Below are positions 33,120-46,146 of a stretch of DNA of 64,000 nucleotides, in pieces (position 1 is the stretch's first letter; every line of letters starts with the position of its first letter). Source of the DNA: Entrophospora sp. SA101 (lineage: Eukaryota; Glomeromycota; Glomeromycetes; Entrophosporales; Entrophosporaceae); NCBI GenBank assembly GCA_958430865.1, contig CAUDNR010004300.1:116648-180647 (forward strand), in the 5' to 3' direction. Both the position numbers and the translations under genes were made by a program. A model generated the notes under the pieces. That model was not told the origin of the DNA, made no database searches, and saw only the letters and a program-made list of their open reading frames with translations.

Positions 33120-34240
33120 GGTAGATTATTATATCAAAATTAATGGGATATTACTAAATTATTATTAAATGTATATATATATAAAATATTATTATTATTT
33201 TAAAAAAATTAAAAAATATTATTGTTGTTATATTTCATATATATTTATTATTTTTCAAAATTCACGCGTGTAAAATGATGGTTTCTAAATGCTGCAACAA
33301 AATTAGCAGCAGAATCTGTAACAAATGTGTATTTTGTCATATTAATTTCTGGTGATAAATTATATTTTTTCAAAATACCAAAAATATTATTTTTAATATT
33401 TTCTGCTGTATGACTAGTATCTGAAAATTTTGAAACTGCTAATATTTGTTCTTTTAAAATCCAACCATCTATGTAATGTACTGTCAAAGATATATAACTG
33501 ATCTTTCTATAGTCATCTGTCCAGCAATCAGTAGTAAATGCAACACCTATTTTTTTTAAATATTTCAATTAATTTAGTGCCTAAATTTGACTTGATTGAT
33601 TCTGCCATTTTTACTATATTATGTGAGATTGTTGTAGGATTTGGTAATAATTCATCAATAGATAAAGGACCATATACTGAACCAATGTTAACTAATTCTT
33701 GAGCAAATTCTTGAAAACCTTTACCAGACACTATTTCAAATGGTCTTAAATCACGACAGACAAAATTTATTGATTTTTTTTTTATTAATTCTTTAACATT
33801 AGCTGGTGCTTCATTTTTTTGCAAAAATGAAGTAATTTTTGATTGATTATCTAAGTTGCAACACCTATGTCTTTGTAAATTTGAGGTTCCTAGTTTATAA
33901 TTATATTTAGTTATATAGTCACAATTCCTACAAACAACATACCCAATCATCTTGTCATCCAAGTCAACTAGTTCAGCAAACTTATCCCAAACATCACTTC
34001 TTCATCCTTGCTTCTCTTTTAAAAATAGTTCTCCTACTCTCAATTTAGATTTTATTTGATCAATAGTCAATGTATCTGACATGGTAGATTATTATATCAA
34101 AATTAATGGGATATTACTAAATTATTATTAAATGTATATATATATAAAATATTATTATTATTTTAAAAAAATTAAAAAATATTATTGTTGTTATATTTCA
34201 TATATATTTATTATTTTTCAAAATTCACGCGTGTAAAATG
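32315..34240. repeat. 963-bp perfect tandem duplication within the hAT gene
   Basis: Unit 1 (32315-33277) and unit 2 (33278-34240) abut head to tail with an offset of exactly 963. The junction reads AAAATG|ATGGTTTC, and the end of unit 2 continues AAAATG|ATAAAA, so the two ends share 2 bp. The encoded 144-aa and core fragments are identical in both units. The duplication includes the start codon, premature TGA, A8 frameshift and zinc finger, so it postdates the inactivation. Confidence 0.95.
33278..34082 (-). pseudogene. Duplicated 5' part of the hAT transposase
   Basis: Second copy of the start, BED-type finger and first catalytic segment. ATG is at 34080-34082, the premature TGA at 34002-34004, and the same A8 frame change near 33551-33558. 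The frame runs off the duplication junction soon after FVAAFRNH into unrelated residues, so it lacks the rest of the catalytic core and dimerisation domain. Confidence 0.9.
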
Positions 34241-34317
34241 ATAAAAATTTGGATACAAAATTCTGATTGGTTAATTTGAATTTCATTTCTAATTTTTAGA
34301 AATACAATAATTTTCAG

Positions 34318-34478
34318 GTTGCGCAAACATCCGGGTTATTCAAACCCGCACCCATTCATATTCAGACCCATATCCAAACCCGTACCCAATAAAAATATAC
34401 TACAGCCGTCCAAACCCGTACCGCAATCCGGGTATGGTCTGGGTAAAATTGCGGGACCCGGCCCGTTGCAGGCCTCTA
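34318..34478. mobile_element. GC-rich hAT-like terminal block
   Basis: The block has strikingly higher GC than its flanks, with repeated CCCG(C/T)ACCC and CGGGT strings in both orientations, ending CCCGTTGCAGGCCTCTA. Such subterminal repeats bind transposase in hAT elements. It directly abuts repeat copy B. Confidence 0.6.
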
Positions 34479-37400
34479 CTTCTGAAGCAATAATTCATGA
34501 CGCAGGGCATAATAATAATTCGTGATTCATGACACAAGACATATGGTTTGTGACGCGAAGCATAGTTTGTTAGTTATTATTATAATAATGAAGGAAAACC
34601 CTAATTGTAATCAGCAAGGATTATGTATTTTATCCTATAGTAATAATCATTAAGTATAATTAGTATAATTTGATGAAGAATTTTTATTAGAAGAATATTA
34701 TTGTTACCTAAATCTATTTAAACATAACGTTCAACTTATTGCATTGCATATTGTCTCATTTCCTTTACCATCTACAATTTTTATTTCCTTCTACATCTCC
34801 TCTACCTTCTGATCGTGTACATATACAATATGTAAGAAAATAGCTTTATTATTCTCATAAATAATATTTAATGGCACATTCTTCTAACCCCAAATATTCA
34901 TTTAAAATTTTCTTTGCTACTTCTTTAAAAACACATATATATTACCTATCAACACTTGTTAAATATTTGAACAAATACAGCTTCATGATAAACTAGAATA
35001 AATTTCATCCATCCTCTTCATCCTCTTCTATTTTTTGTAATAGTAACACTCCAAAAACCAGATATAATTTCATAATGTTGACACAGATTGCATTTATAAT
35101 TTAATTCTAATTTAAAATAAAAAATAAAACTATTAGATTAAGAAGCTAGAAGTTGCCAGCTATGTTTAAAATACTTAGACTTGAATTTGGTTCATTTTTA
35201 TAAATATGTATGTATTTATATATATATTTACGTTTATAGATCAGTTATTTGACTATTTCTATAGGAATTGGTGGTCTTTTTATTATTATAAAACTTACCC
35301 TGGGAAAGAGTATATAGCAGAAATAAAAATAAAAAATTTTCCGAAGAAAAATAAGTTTTTATCAGCAAAAAAAAATTTATTTTACTAAAAAAAATGATAT
35401 AGTGAATCCATTAATTTTATAATCATTGAACTTTCTTGTAAAAGGTTTTGGTATAAAAAATTAAAAAAGATTAAACATAAATTTTATATGCTAAATCATT
35501 TATCTTAGTTAAAATGTCTAACGATAATTGTTGATAAGTTCTTCTAAATCATTAGTTTCAGCTACCAAAGCAACTTCTTGAATAAAATCTAGTCCCTTAT
35601 AACAATCTTAGGAATAATTTGCAAAAAAAAATCACAAACTTATAATAAAGATTGAATTTTGGAGTTACATTGTGTCAATGATAAAAAATGAATGCAATTT
35701 ATATTTTTAGTGAATATAAAATCAATCAGCTAATACACTATTTATTATTATTAAAAAATTGGCTCCATTCTCAAATTTACTAATATTATTATTGGGGCGC
35801 AAATAGTCAGTTTTATTAATATTAATATTAATTATTTAGACTTTATCAATTTAGAATTTCAGCATCAATTTAGGCTTTTGACAATATTTAGACTTTCAAC
35901 ATTTCGACATATTTAGACATTACTATTACGGCAAATCCAGTGACCTTGTCAAATATATTTCGACAGTCGAATGTTTGTCAAAACTATACCTTTTGACTAA
36001 CAACTCCAATGCCACTGAACTCTGGACTAAAATTCCAGACGTAAAAATGAATGATAAGAGATATTTGTTTTATCATCTTAACTTAACCGGTCCTTTCCAA
36101 TTTTGCCTTGTTCACTTTCATCAAGCTGTAAGACATACCCAAGCGGACAAAACTGTGTGAATATTTATAGTAATGTAATTATTTGGACATTTATTTTTAC
36201 TTTTGCCTGCAATTTGGACACGTTAAACAAATTTCCACATATATGAATATAAATTCAAATTTGAATTTAAGGCTGAGATCATTTTCGGTTTGTTAACAAC
36301 TTGCTTCAAATTTTTTCTTAAAGCAGATACACGTGATAAAGAAGTCATGTGTGGCAATGGCTACCAGGAAATAAAACTCCCATCGGTCTGCAGGACACGA
36401 AGAACTTGGCGCAGCGTTGTATAACAATAAATGATTTCATGGTTTGAATGTGCTCACATAGCGTACACATTCGTAAACTTGAATTTTATCTTGATTGCTT
36501 GAAAGATGGACAGGAACGTCGTGGTTGAATGTAGAAGCTTGAATTTCATGTGCTGAAATGGCCTGAGAGGAATGTCTCTATGTTAGTGTTACAAAAAAAA
36601 TGTGGGACGGCTGTCCTATTCATATGTTTCGATTTTAATAAAATAGACCATTGTCTTGGCCTGAATGATGTCATTTTTTTGCTTTTTGCTAAGGAGAAGA
36701 TGCAATCCAAAACCAACTTAACTTTGGTGTTAACGTGATCTTAAATAAATGAATTTTTTGATCTCGCGTAGCACGGCAAAGTGATTGTGTAATACATAAA
36801 AAGGCAAAAGCTCGCATTACGCTCTCAGTTGTAAGCTTGTTTTAATAACAAACAAATAAATGATTATTAATTATTAAGTTAAGTTTGGATGGAAAGTCTA
36901 TGTTCAGTTTGTTATAAAAAACCTTGTCAATCTTGACCAAACAAAGAAATATATTCCATAAAAAACATCAACCATTCTTATATATATGTGTGTATATATT
37001 AGCTTTAGCTTTACAAATATATTCAAAGTTTTAATTAAATTTAATTGAGGAAAAATAAGAATATTGTTTATGACGATCTTAAAAATTGGAAATCCAAAAT
37101 TTATTGATCATGCTATAGAAGTAGGTAAACAGATTTCTTTTATTTTAGAATTAACATAACAACTACATAGTCAACCCTGTTAAGCCAAAGTTGATTCTAG
37201 AAACAGTAAGTGCACCTGTTAAACCAAATTTACCAAATAATTTTGACGGAATAACAGGGTTAACCATGTGGTTTGTGGCCTGATATTAGACCATATAAAT
37301 TAACTAGAACAAACAAAGGAAAAATTTATTATTTATCAAAAAAGAAAGAAATAAACTTTAAAGTACATAAATATGATTGATTTTGGACTGAAATTGATTT

Positions 37401-40400
37401 ATCAAAAAAAATTGCAACATTAAAATTATTAAATTTATACATTTAATAATGTTATTTTGAATAAATTCTAAAAGCAATGCCGTTTAAATTGACTACTACT
37501 TGTGTGGTTGACTCTAAGAATGGTTGACTAAATTACTGAATTTAGTTAATTGACGAATTGTACATGACGAAATTCATATTTATTGCCAAGGATCTTTTGA
37601 CGAGATATTGACATGACAAAATTTGACGAAATTGACGAAAATTGATTTAGCCAATCAAATCAGATACATATATTGATTGTTTTTATATAGTGCAAACATT
37701 TCAGCCAATATATTAACATCATGCATCAACTTTGGACAAGGATAGTGATGGGAAAATTGCTGGTAATATGTAATTACCATATCAACCGATTTGTTTTTTG
37801 GGCCCTTCTTTAAACCCTACACACACATGCAAACTCTTCGATAGGTCGGTCATTTATTTATTTTAAAAAATTGATTGTTGCATCCGACATAATGAGCTTA
37901 CATGTATATCTTATTGTGTGTGTGTAATTGATCACTAGAGTGATAATTAACCCTAAAAAATTTATTTGCTCCGCCAAAAAAAAACTATTTCAATAGCCCG
38001 TCAAACCAACGGCACTACCTTAAAACCAATGGATTATTGCTAGTATAAGGTATTCATAACGCTATGTTCATACCATACTGAATTTTGAGGTTCAAACAAA
38101 ATCGAAGCATATGCTCAAAGTACATTTTTTGAGAATCTAGGGTTTTAATAATTTTATTAATTGTGTTATACAGTACATGGCATTTTATATAGCAATTTAA
38201 TATGTAGAGTAACGTTGTGTATTTACCATGATGATTATTCTCAATTCTTTCTTATCATAATGATAATACAAAGGGTTCCGAATCTAAATCATTTTTTTGG
38301 TGACATCACTATACTGATATATATAAACTCAATATTTAACCATATTTTGATCATTGGTTATGAAAATTTGGTCAGTTGAATTGGCCAACTTCAATTTCGT
38401 CAATTTCGTCACATTTCGTCAGATGCAACGAAATTAACAACGGTTTGACGAAATAATTCCCCATGCAAAGTATTTCGTCAACCATTCTTAGATCAATCAT
38501 TAACGCCAAAAGAACAAAATTAATTATTTCGCAATAAAAGGTATTTGTTTGTTTATTTATTGTTGTTTTTTAATTTTAATATTAATATTAGTGCATGCAA
38601 ATTCGAATTATTCGTTTTTATTCTCTTTTATTCGAATTATTCGCTTTGTTCGCTTTTATTCAAATTACTACTATTTGCTTTATTCATTTTGTTCGCTTCT
38701 ATGGTTCTTCGCATTATTTGTTTCATTCGCATTATTCGGTTTAATCGTTTTATTCATTTAATCGTTTTATTCGTTTTATTCGAATTATTCATTTTATTTG
38801 AATTATTTGTATTATTCATTTTATTCGAATTATTTTTTTTTTTACTCGAATTATTCAAATATATATACTACTCAAGATTATGATATTATTTTAGTATTGC
38901 AATTAAGAAAGCTCCTCACAAAGAGCTTTAGAAATATTTAACCAATAAAGAGCCATTGATTTATTAAATTCAATAATTAACTAAAAAATAGAATTAATTT
39001 TAAAAGAATACCTGATAAATATTGTTGCTTTCAATATTTACTAATAGGCTTTTAAACTATATGATAAAAAACACTAAGAATATTATTAACTTATCAGTAT
39101 GCCAATACCTTGATTATTTTTTTAAAGAATATCAGTCAGATATCAGATTCTGATATTTGCTGACACTCCCATTACCCAATTTGGCATCATTCATTATATA
39201 TAATAATAAGCAAAGAAAGATGGGAGCACTAAAGAATTTTAAATTATGCACAAACATAACAGCTTGATGACTTGATTGACACAGTAGTGCAGTCTTGGAT
39301 TCCATGCTATTTTTTTATTATATATTTTAAATATAATTAATCATATATACATAAACAAAACAAAACAAATAAACATGACTTAGCTATTTAATCATGAACG
39401 CCTCCATCCATTAAATATTCACGATGATTATTCAATACATTTAATGTTATCATTGGCATAACAAACAATTGCATCACCCAAGTAATGATAATACAAAGGC
39501 CATGCATGAATGAAATTTTTAATAATACATGTCTACCCAGATCTCTGGGGCTCACAAAATAAATTATTTTTTCTAATTATCAATTATGGTTCTTAGAATG
39601 AATAATAAATCTGATGTTGATTACAAGTGTCAGATTTAATTAAAATTTTCCTGTTATAAACATGTGGTCGTGCTTTCACACACAACTTGACCATGGAATT
39701 ATTTCCACAATTGAAGTACCCCACACGTTGAAAGGCTTTGGACAAAACTTTCCCTTATCTTTCTCTCACGCTGTTACATATGGGCATTGATCGTTGATGA
39801 GAATCAGTGTTTGTGTGATGATTGCTTTGTATTATACCCCTCTAGAATAAAATCAGTGTCTGCAATTGAGAGGTTGAAACCTGGGTTGCTGTTTTAGATT
39901 TTCCCTGGATTCAGAGTTTTGAGTCCTGGGTTGCTATCTTGTTGGTCTCACCAACAACCCTACCCCATTTAAAAAACAAATTCAGTTGGTCAAATAAGAC
40001 TTAAAGAAACAGAAAATCTGGGAAAATGATTAATTTATCTATAACATACCAATCAAAATCTGAACTATTTTATTTTACGCCTTCATCTTGACTCCAGTGA
40101 CTATCACAATAGGGGTAACTACCACTTGTAGGAGACTATATGGGCAAAGGCCCCATTTAAAAAATAACAAATTGGGTTGGTCAAATAAAAATTAAATAAA
40201 CAGAAAATGATTAATTTATATTAATATATAGCATACCAATCAAAATCCGAAACATTTTATTTACAGTCTTTCTTCTAACATCAGAGCCCAAATGTAATTT
40301 CAGGGTCACCAACCCTACTCCGAGTTGTGCTTGAAACAAGTCGTAGATTCTCATTGCTTTGATGGACCTGGATGCTTATGCGTACCTAATATTACAACAC

Positions 40401-43400
40401 TTCAAAATGCTGCAACCTCTATAGTCGTGACATATCACAGAGTCATACTTACCCTAGAGGTAGGATTGTTGCAAGTGACTTTTCGGCAAAACATGGCAAC
40501 AGCCTTCTCTGGCATGGTGCTGTGAGAAAAGATTAGTAAAAATGTTTGGAGTATTGGTAAACTCCAGGGCCATGCGCTGACCCCCTGGAATTCAGTTTTA
40601 TCCGTGGTCGAGGCTGGTCGAATTAGCCTTGTATACACGAGGAATGTGTGAGAATGACTGTATGGTATTCAAGATAGCATGAGTGCTTCAACACTTGTAA
40701 TTTTCCGATAATCAAACATCACATTAGAATGCTTCTTTTTCAACGGTGTGCTGCCCTGACATCTTGTAATTAATTATAATAATATTAATATTAATAACGA
40801 TACGAAATATCAATCATTTATTTATCGTCACAAAGAATCTTATAATTACCCAGCAAGATCTGCCCGCGTTTTGATTTCAATAATATATATTTATAATAAC
40901 TAAAAAACATCAATGTAACTTAAAAAAAGTGTCTCTGGTTACTTATTAACACATCTTCAGAACCAAACCATATCATACCAAACAATATCACTCACATCAC
41001 TCACATTTTGTCACCTTGGACTCTGTCAAAAAATAAATTTGTTTTCCAAAAAAATCGTGTAAAAAATCTTTGTACAACATCAAGCGCCAATAATAATCAT
41101 TTTGTTTTACGTGTTTTTTTTTTTTTTTTTTAAAAAATAAAAAACAAAAATGTCTAAGAAAAAGAGATCAAGAAGATGACAGTGAGCTGGATGTTAAGTT
41201 GGTTCAGTTTGTTATAAAAACCCTTGCCAATTTTGATCAAAAAAATGCAAACAAGGAAGTATCTTGCATAAAACGCATCAACCGTTCTTATATATATTTT
41301 TTTTTAAAAAAATCAAACAATTGTTGGAAATCCAAAATTATTATAACGCATAAACAAATAAATTTATTTACTTTAGATAGAATTACTGTTTATTTTTTAA
41401 AGCAGTAAAACCGATTTTTTTATTTTAGAGTTAACATAATAAAGTACACAACTACATAGTCAATCCTGTTAAACCAAAGAAACGTAATAACGTGGTTTGT
41501 GGTCTAGTACTATAAATTATGCGTGCAAAGTTTGATTCCTATAGAATCGAATTTCAATTAATTATGTGTGTTACCGCGTAATTGATTCTCCGAAAGTGTA
41601 TATACCATTTTTGATCCAATAAATTTGAATCTATTAAAACAAATAAATAAGGGGTAAATTTATTATTTATCAAAAAAAGAAATAAAAAAACTTTTAAAGT
41701 ATATAAATGTGGTTGATTTTGGACTGAGATTGATGTATCAAGAAAAAAATTTGCAACATTAAAAATCATTTAATAATATTATTTTGAATAAATTTTTTAA
41801 AACAATGCTGTTTAAATTGACTACTACTTGTGTGGTCGACTCAATCATTATTAACACCCAAAAGAACAAAATTAATTATTTCGCAATAAAATCTATTTGT
41901 TTGTTTATTTATTGTTGTTTTTTGATTTTTAATATTAATGAATGGTTTCTATTCGTAATACAAATTTCATTTTATTCGCTTTATTTGAATTATTTTTTAC
42001 TCATTATTTATTTTATTCGTTTTACTCGAATTATTTTTCAACTAACTACTACTCAAGATTATGATATTATTTTAGTACAAAGAGCTTTAGAAATATTTAA
42101 CCAATAAAAGAGCCATTGGTTTATTAAATTAAGTGAATAATTAACTAAAAATATTATTAATTTTAGATAAATATTGGTGCTTTCAATATTTACTAATAGG
42201 CTTTTGGACCATATGATAAAAATACTAAAAATATTATCAACTTATCAGTATGCCAATACCCAATTTGGCATCATTCAACCAGTAAAAGAGAACCAATAGA
42301 TTATATATATTGTATAATTAATTATCTATCTTTAATAAAGCAAACATGACTTACCTATTTAATCATTTCCTTGTATATGAATGCCTCCATCCATCAAATA
42401 TTCATGATGGTCATGATTATTATGCAATACATTTGATATTACAATTGACATAACAAACAATTGCATCACCCAGGTAGTAATAATACCAAGACCATGAATG
42501 AATGAAACTTTTAATAATGCCTGTCTACCCAGATCTCTAGGATTCACAATAATAAATTATTCTTCATGATTATCAATTATGGTTCCTTATGAATAATAAA
42601 TCTGATGTTGATTGCAGGTGTCAGATTTAATTGAAATTTCCTATCACAAACATGCAAGCGCCATGCAAAGCATCAATCCAGCACCATGGAATTTTTTCCA
42701 CAGGTGAAAGTGACTTGAACAAATTGGAAGGTTTTGGACAATACATTCCCTTATCTTTTCCTCAGACCAGGCTTGGCTGTTACCATATGGGCATTAATCA
42801 CTGATGGCTGGTGCTTACTTTGTGTTATCACCCTCTCTCACTAGGATAAAGTTGATTTAAATAACAAGTTCAGTTGGTCAAATAAAAATTAAAGAAATGC
42901 AGAAAATTTATGGGAATATGATTAACTTGCAACATAACATACCAAAATCTGATCCATTTTATGACTTTTTGTTGTTGGCCATATTGCTGACAAAGATGTA
43001 TATAATCATGCAATAATTTTAATCTATACAACAGGGGACTGATTGGGCAAAAACCCCATTCAGTCCCCTACCCATAATTATTAAATTGGTTAGTATCAGA
43101 GAAACAGAGAATTTATGAAAGTGATTATACAAAACAAACACTATTTTACAACTTTCCTCTTAACATCAGACTCCAAATGCAATTTCAGGGCCACAAATCC
43201 TGCTCTGAATGGTAACCTCCTGGTACTTGAAACAAGCTGCAGATTCTCTTTGCTTAGATCGATCTAGATATTTACATGGAACTACAATTCATCAGCAGAG
43301 TTGCAACTTGGACACAGAGCCATCCTTACCCTAGAGTAGGATCATTGCAAGCAACTTTTCAGCCAGCATGTCAGTGGCCTTCTCTGGTCTGGGAAGATTA

Positions 43401-43955
43401 GTGAAAAGCATCATTGACGATTGATGCAGTCTCAGTGAATTCCAGGGCATTGCTACCTCCCCCCTGGAATTTGGTAGCACCATTGTATCATCAGGGGATC
43501 AAGTCAGGTTAGCCTTATGTACACAAGGAAGATGAGAGAATGACTGTAAGTGTTCAAGTTAGCGTGCGTGCTTCAACACCTGCCAATTTCTGATAATCAA
43601 ACATTGCATATTCAAAATGTTTCTTTTTCAACAGTCAGTCATGCCACCTTGACATCTTCTTGTAATTATATAGTAATATTAATATTATTAACGATTACTA
43701 AAAGCAAAATATTATCAATGAAAATCTTGTAATTACCCAGCAAGATCTGCTCTGCATTTTGATTCCAATTAAAATATTTATAAGCTAAAATAAAATACAC
43801 ACCTCATACAGATCAATACAAGTAAAAAAAAGTACCTCTGGTTAGTTATTAACACATTTTCTTTAGGAGACACAAACCAAACCAAACAACAACACTCACA
43901 TTTTGTCACCTTGGACTCTGTCAAAAAATAAATTGTTTTTCCAAAAAAAAAAATC
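34479..43955 (+). repeat. Large repeat copy B
   Basis: Direct copy of C. From 34766 to 42417 every shared feature is offset by exactly 12615 from C (34766-42417 against 47381-55032), with no indel detectable from that offset. Left of this tract (34479-34765) B and C differ by several substitutions and indels; right of it (42418 to about 43955) they are clearly homologous but strongly diverged. Thus identity begins and ends abruptly. It holds the ~980-bp TIR element at 37513-38492. Confidence 0.9.
37513..38492. mobile_element. ~980-bp non-autonomous TIR element (copy B)
   Basis: Inverted counterpart of 23769-24748: same TCTAAGAATGGTTGAC ends and GACGAAAT-type subterminal clusters. It was inserted before the large repeat multiplied, since all three copies share it at the same site. 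Confidence 0.8.
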
Positions 43956-44059
43956 AATCAATTCGCATCTGTCCTACCAGAAAAAAAACCAATATGACAA
44001 ATAATTAATGTGTACGTGTTGATCAAATCACAAACTTCTTTTTCATATATTTTTTTCAA

Positions 44060-45062
44060 ATGCCACCAAAGTGTTGTAAAACTTAAGAAGCAGACAAACT
44101 GCTCTTGGTGAAGAAAAAGGGTAAGTGTTTTAAGGATGGTGGTGGTGGTTATTACCTGCCACTCGTTGTTACTCTAGTTTCTGATTTATTATTTATTCTT
44201 TTGGAAAAAGAAACGACCAATACTTGACAATCAAAATGATAAAGTAATAATAATTTAATTAGACTTATTCTCTTTGATTAGATTGATTAATTGCTTTTCA
44301 TATTAATCCCAATCTCTAAACTACAGGAAAATAATGGAACTTCCACATTGTCATCTGTAAGTAAATTACATCTTCAAATAAGATTAAATTACCATTGTTT
44401 TTTACCATTGACAAAATTTGGAACCCAATTGAGTCAATGAATAAATACTGTGGCCAACATTCAGATAGGTTAATCTGATTAAAAAACTTTTTTTCTGTAT
44501 TCTAACACTGATTAGGAAGCGGGACTCATTGAGAATATAATGCAAAATCAGGCATACTCTAGAACATTGAATGAAGCTAGTTGCTTAAACCTTATAGCTG
44601 ATATTGAGAAATGAAAGCATGTGGAATTAGCAACTGATATAGCCAAAAAACAAAAGACTAATGAAAATACTGAAGGAATTAATTCTACTGAAGAGATTGA
44701 TTCTAGTGAAGAATCAGATGATATTGAAGTTGGTTATTAAAAATACATTTTTTCATTTATGGACAGTTTTCTTATTCTGGCAATTATAAAATATTTTTTT
44801 TTAGGTTAAAATTGAGGGAATCATTTGTAAAGAAATATCAATCAACAAGAATTTCAAGGTTATTATTGAAAATTTTGAATACTACAAGAAGGACAATAAG
44901 GATCCTTTGGCGATTGCTAATATAATGAATCTGACACCAAAAGGTTCATTTATAAGAACATTGCCTAAAGATGTGTACAAAGAATACCTTTTATCACTAG
45001 AATATTTGGATAATATTATTCCCAATGAAACACATGATTTTCTAGTAGAATTTTTTGGGCAG
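44060..45062 (+). pseudogene. Decayed four-exon gene, unknown family
   Basis: Four exon-like blocks with good splice signals: 44060-44120 (ATGCCACCAAAG start, donor GTAAGT), 44327-44356 (acceptor CTACAG, donor GTAAGT), 44516-44728 and 44805-45062 (acceptor TTTTTTTTAG, donor GTAAGA). Exon 3 encodes IMQNQAYSRTLNEASCLNLI, then TGA at 44612-44614, then a Glu/Ser-rich run. Exon 4 encodes IIENFEYYKKDNKDPLAIAN and MNLTPKGSFIRTLPKDVYKE. Exon 1 also hits TAA after seven further codons. Exons 3 and 4 join in phase 0. The lesions argue for a pseudogene. The downstream end may lie past the N gap. No function is assigned. Confidence 0.55.
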
Positions 45063-45164
45063 GTAAGAGTCATGATATTTATAATGAATGTTTACTTGAC
45101 TTGTATTTACTCTATTAATATTATGCTTTTGTTTGGCAACAAGGGCTTGACTATACATGATATG

Positions 45165-45267
45165 GTAATTAGCTAATTACCGTAAATACATAATTCGTAA
45201 TTAACGTAATTAATTACCACTTTCACTCTTTAAAAACGTAATTACGTAATTAATTACGGGTGACGAA
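45165..45267. repeat. TAATTACGTAATTA-rich palindromic stretch next to the gap
   Basis: Repeated GTAATTAATTAC, CGTAATTAC and TTCGTAATTAACG strings form several short palindromes, then the sequence ends in N. Probably a transposon terminus; the self-complementarity may be what broke the assembly. Confidence 0.5.
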
Positions 45268-45277
45268 NNNNNNNNNN
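45268..45277. other. Assembly gap (10 N)
   Basis: Ten N, size unknown. It separates the decayed four-exon gene from the intact 216-aa gene. Confidence 0.99.
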
Positions 45278-45495
45278 TTATTTTAACTAATATTTAATAA
45301 CATCACTATAATCATTATTGTTGTTGTTTATTGTTCTAATCATCATTTACATATTTATATAGGAATAAATGTAAAAAATATATTTATTTAGCACTTGACG
45401 ATCTGAAAAATTTTTCCTAGTTACACGGCTTTATTTTCAATAGATTTATTTTACCTATTTTATATAAATTTTGAATTGGGAAAAAACATACAAAT

Positions 45496-46146
45496 ATGGG
45501 AACTCGAGGTTTATATTGCTTCTTGTATAAAGGAGTATATTATATAATCCACAATCATTGGGACTCATATCCTAAAGGGTTAGGAGAAGCTCTTCTTAGA
45601 CAACTTCAAGGATTTAGTTTGGAAGAATTACGTGAAAGATTGGTAAATAGTATTATTGTGTGCGATGAAATATATCCAGAACTTGCACCAGAATTTGTAG
45701 ATAATTTTCGAACATTCATCATACAAGACGAGCCTTATTTTGAATCTTGGTTATGTCGTTCTTCCATCTATATAAAAGATAATGAGACAGGAAACCTTGA
45801 AGCCATTATTAGGCGTAGCTCAGGAGCATTTTACACCTGGATGTGTAAGACATATGACTCTTCAGAAGAAAAATGGTCCTTCTTACTAAGAAGACTTTTT
45901 TCTGTAGATGGACTTTGTCTAAAAAAGGCATTATCTTTAGGTTATTTGCTCCTTGAAGAATCTCCAACTAATGAAGCTCCAGAGATTGATTGTAGTAGTG
46001 ATATTAAATGGATATATATTATAGATTTAGATCATGAAAGGTTCTTGGTGAAAAATAAACAAGATGTTGTATGGGAATTCGAACTTCAAAAATTATTGAT
46101 GGATATTAGTGATCCAGAAAAGTCATTGGTGAAGAAGTTGATTTAA
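45496..46146 (+). CDS. Conserved hypothetical protein, MGTRG...HWDSYPxGLG type
   Basis: A single-exon 216-aa frame with ATG in a good context (ACAAATATGGGAA) and TAA stop. The N-terminus MGTRGLYCFLYKGVYYIIHN followed by HWDSYPKGLG is a pattern I associate with a family of uncharacterised proteins in fungi, amoebae and some bacteria (from memory). The middle is rich in aromatic residues and includes a Ser/Gly-containing turn (IIRRSSGAFYTWMCKTYD); the C-terminus is acidic then basic. No signal peptide or membrane segment is visible. Base composition is more GC-rich than the flanks, supporting real coding. Function unknown. Confidence 0.75.
   Translation: MGTRGLYCFLYKGVYYIIHNHWDSYPKGLGEALLRQLQGFSLEELRERLVNSIIVCDEIYPELAPEFVDNFRTFIIQDEPYFESWLCRSSIYIKDNETGNLEAIIRRSSGAFYTWMCKTYDSSEEKWSFLLRRLFSVDGLCLKKALSLGYLLLEESPTNEAPEIDCSSDIKWIYIIDLDHERFLVKNKQDVVWEFELQKLLMDISDPEKSLVKKLI

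Larger units (their letters stand above)
31048..34478 (-). mobile_element. hAT transposon remnant
   Basis: The 3' limit is taken at CAGGGCTGGCAGC (31048-31060), which looks like a hAT terminus. The 5' limit is taken at the GC-rich block 34318-34478, which carries repeated (A)AACCCG(T/C)ACCC strings and ends CCGTTGCAGGCCTCTA, also typical of hAT ends. The two termini match only loosely (AGGGCTGGCAGC against AGAGGCCTGCAAC) and no 8-bp duplication is visible, so they may come from two different hAT elements. Confidence 0.6.

Noticed and set aside
36550..36738. 62-codon frame MLKWPERNVSML, present in all three copies
   Set aside because: Short, single-exon, unlike any family I know; repeated only as part of the large repeat.
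40325..40525. 66-codon frame in the 297-bp segment missing from copy A
   Set aside because: No recognisable family, no start context, and the segment is dispensable in A.
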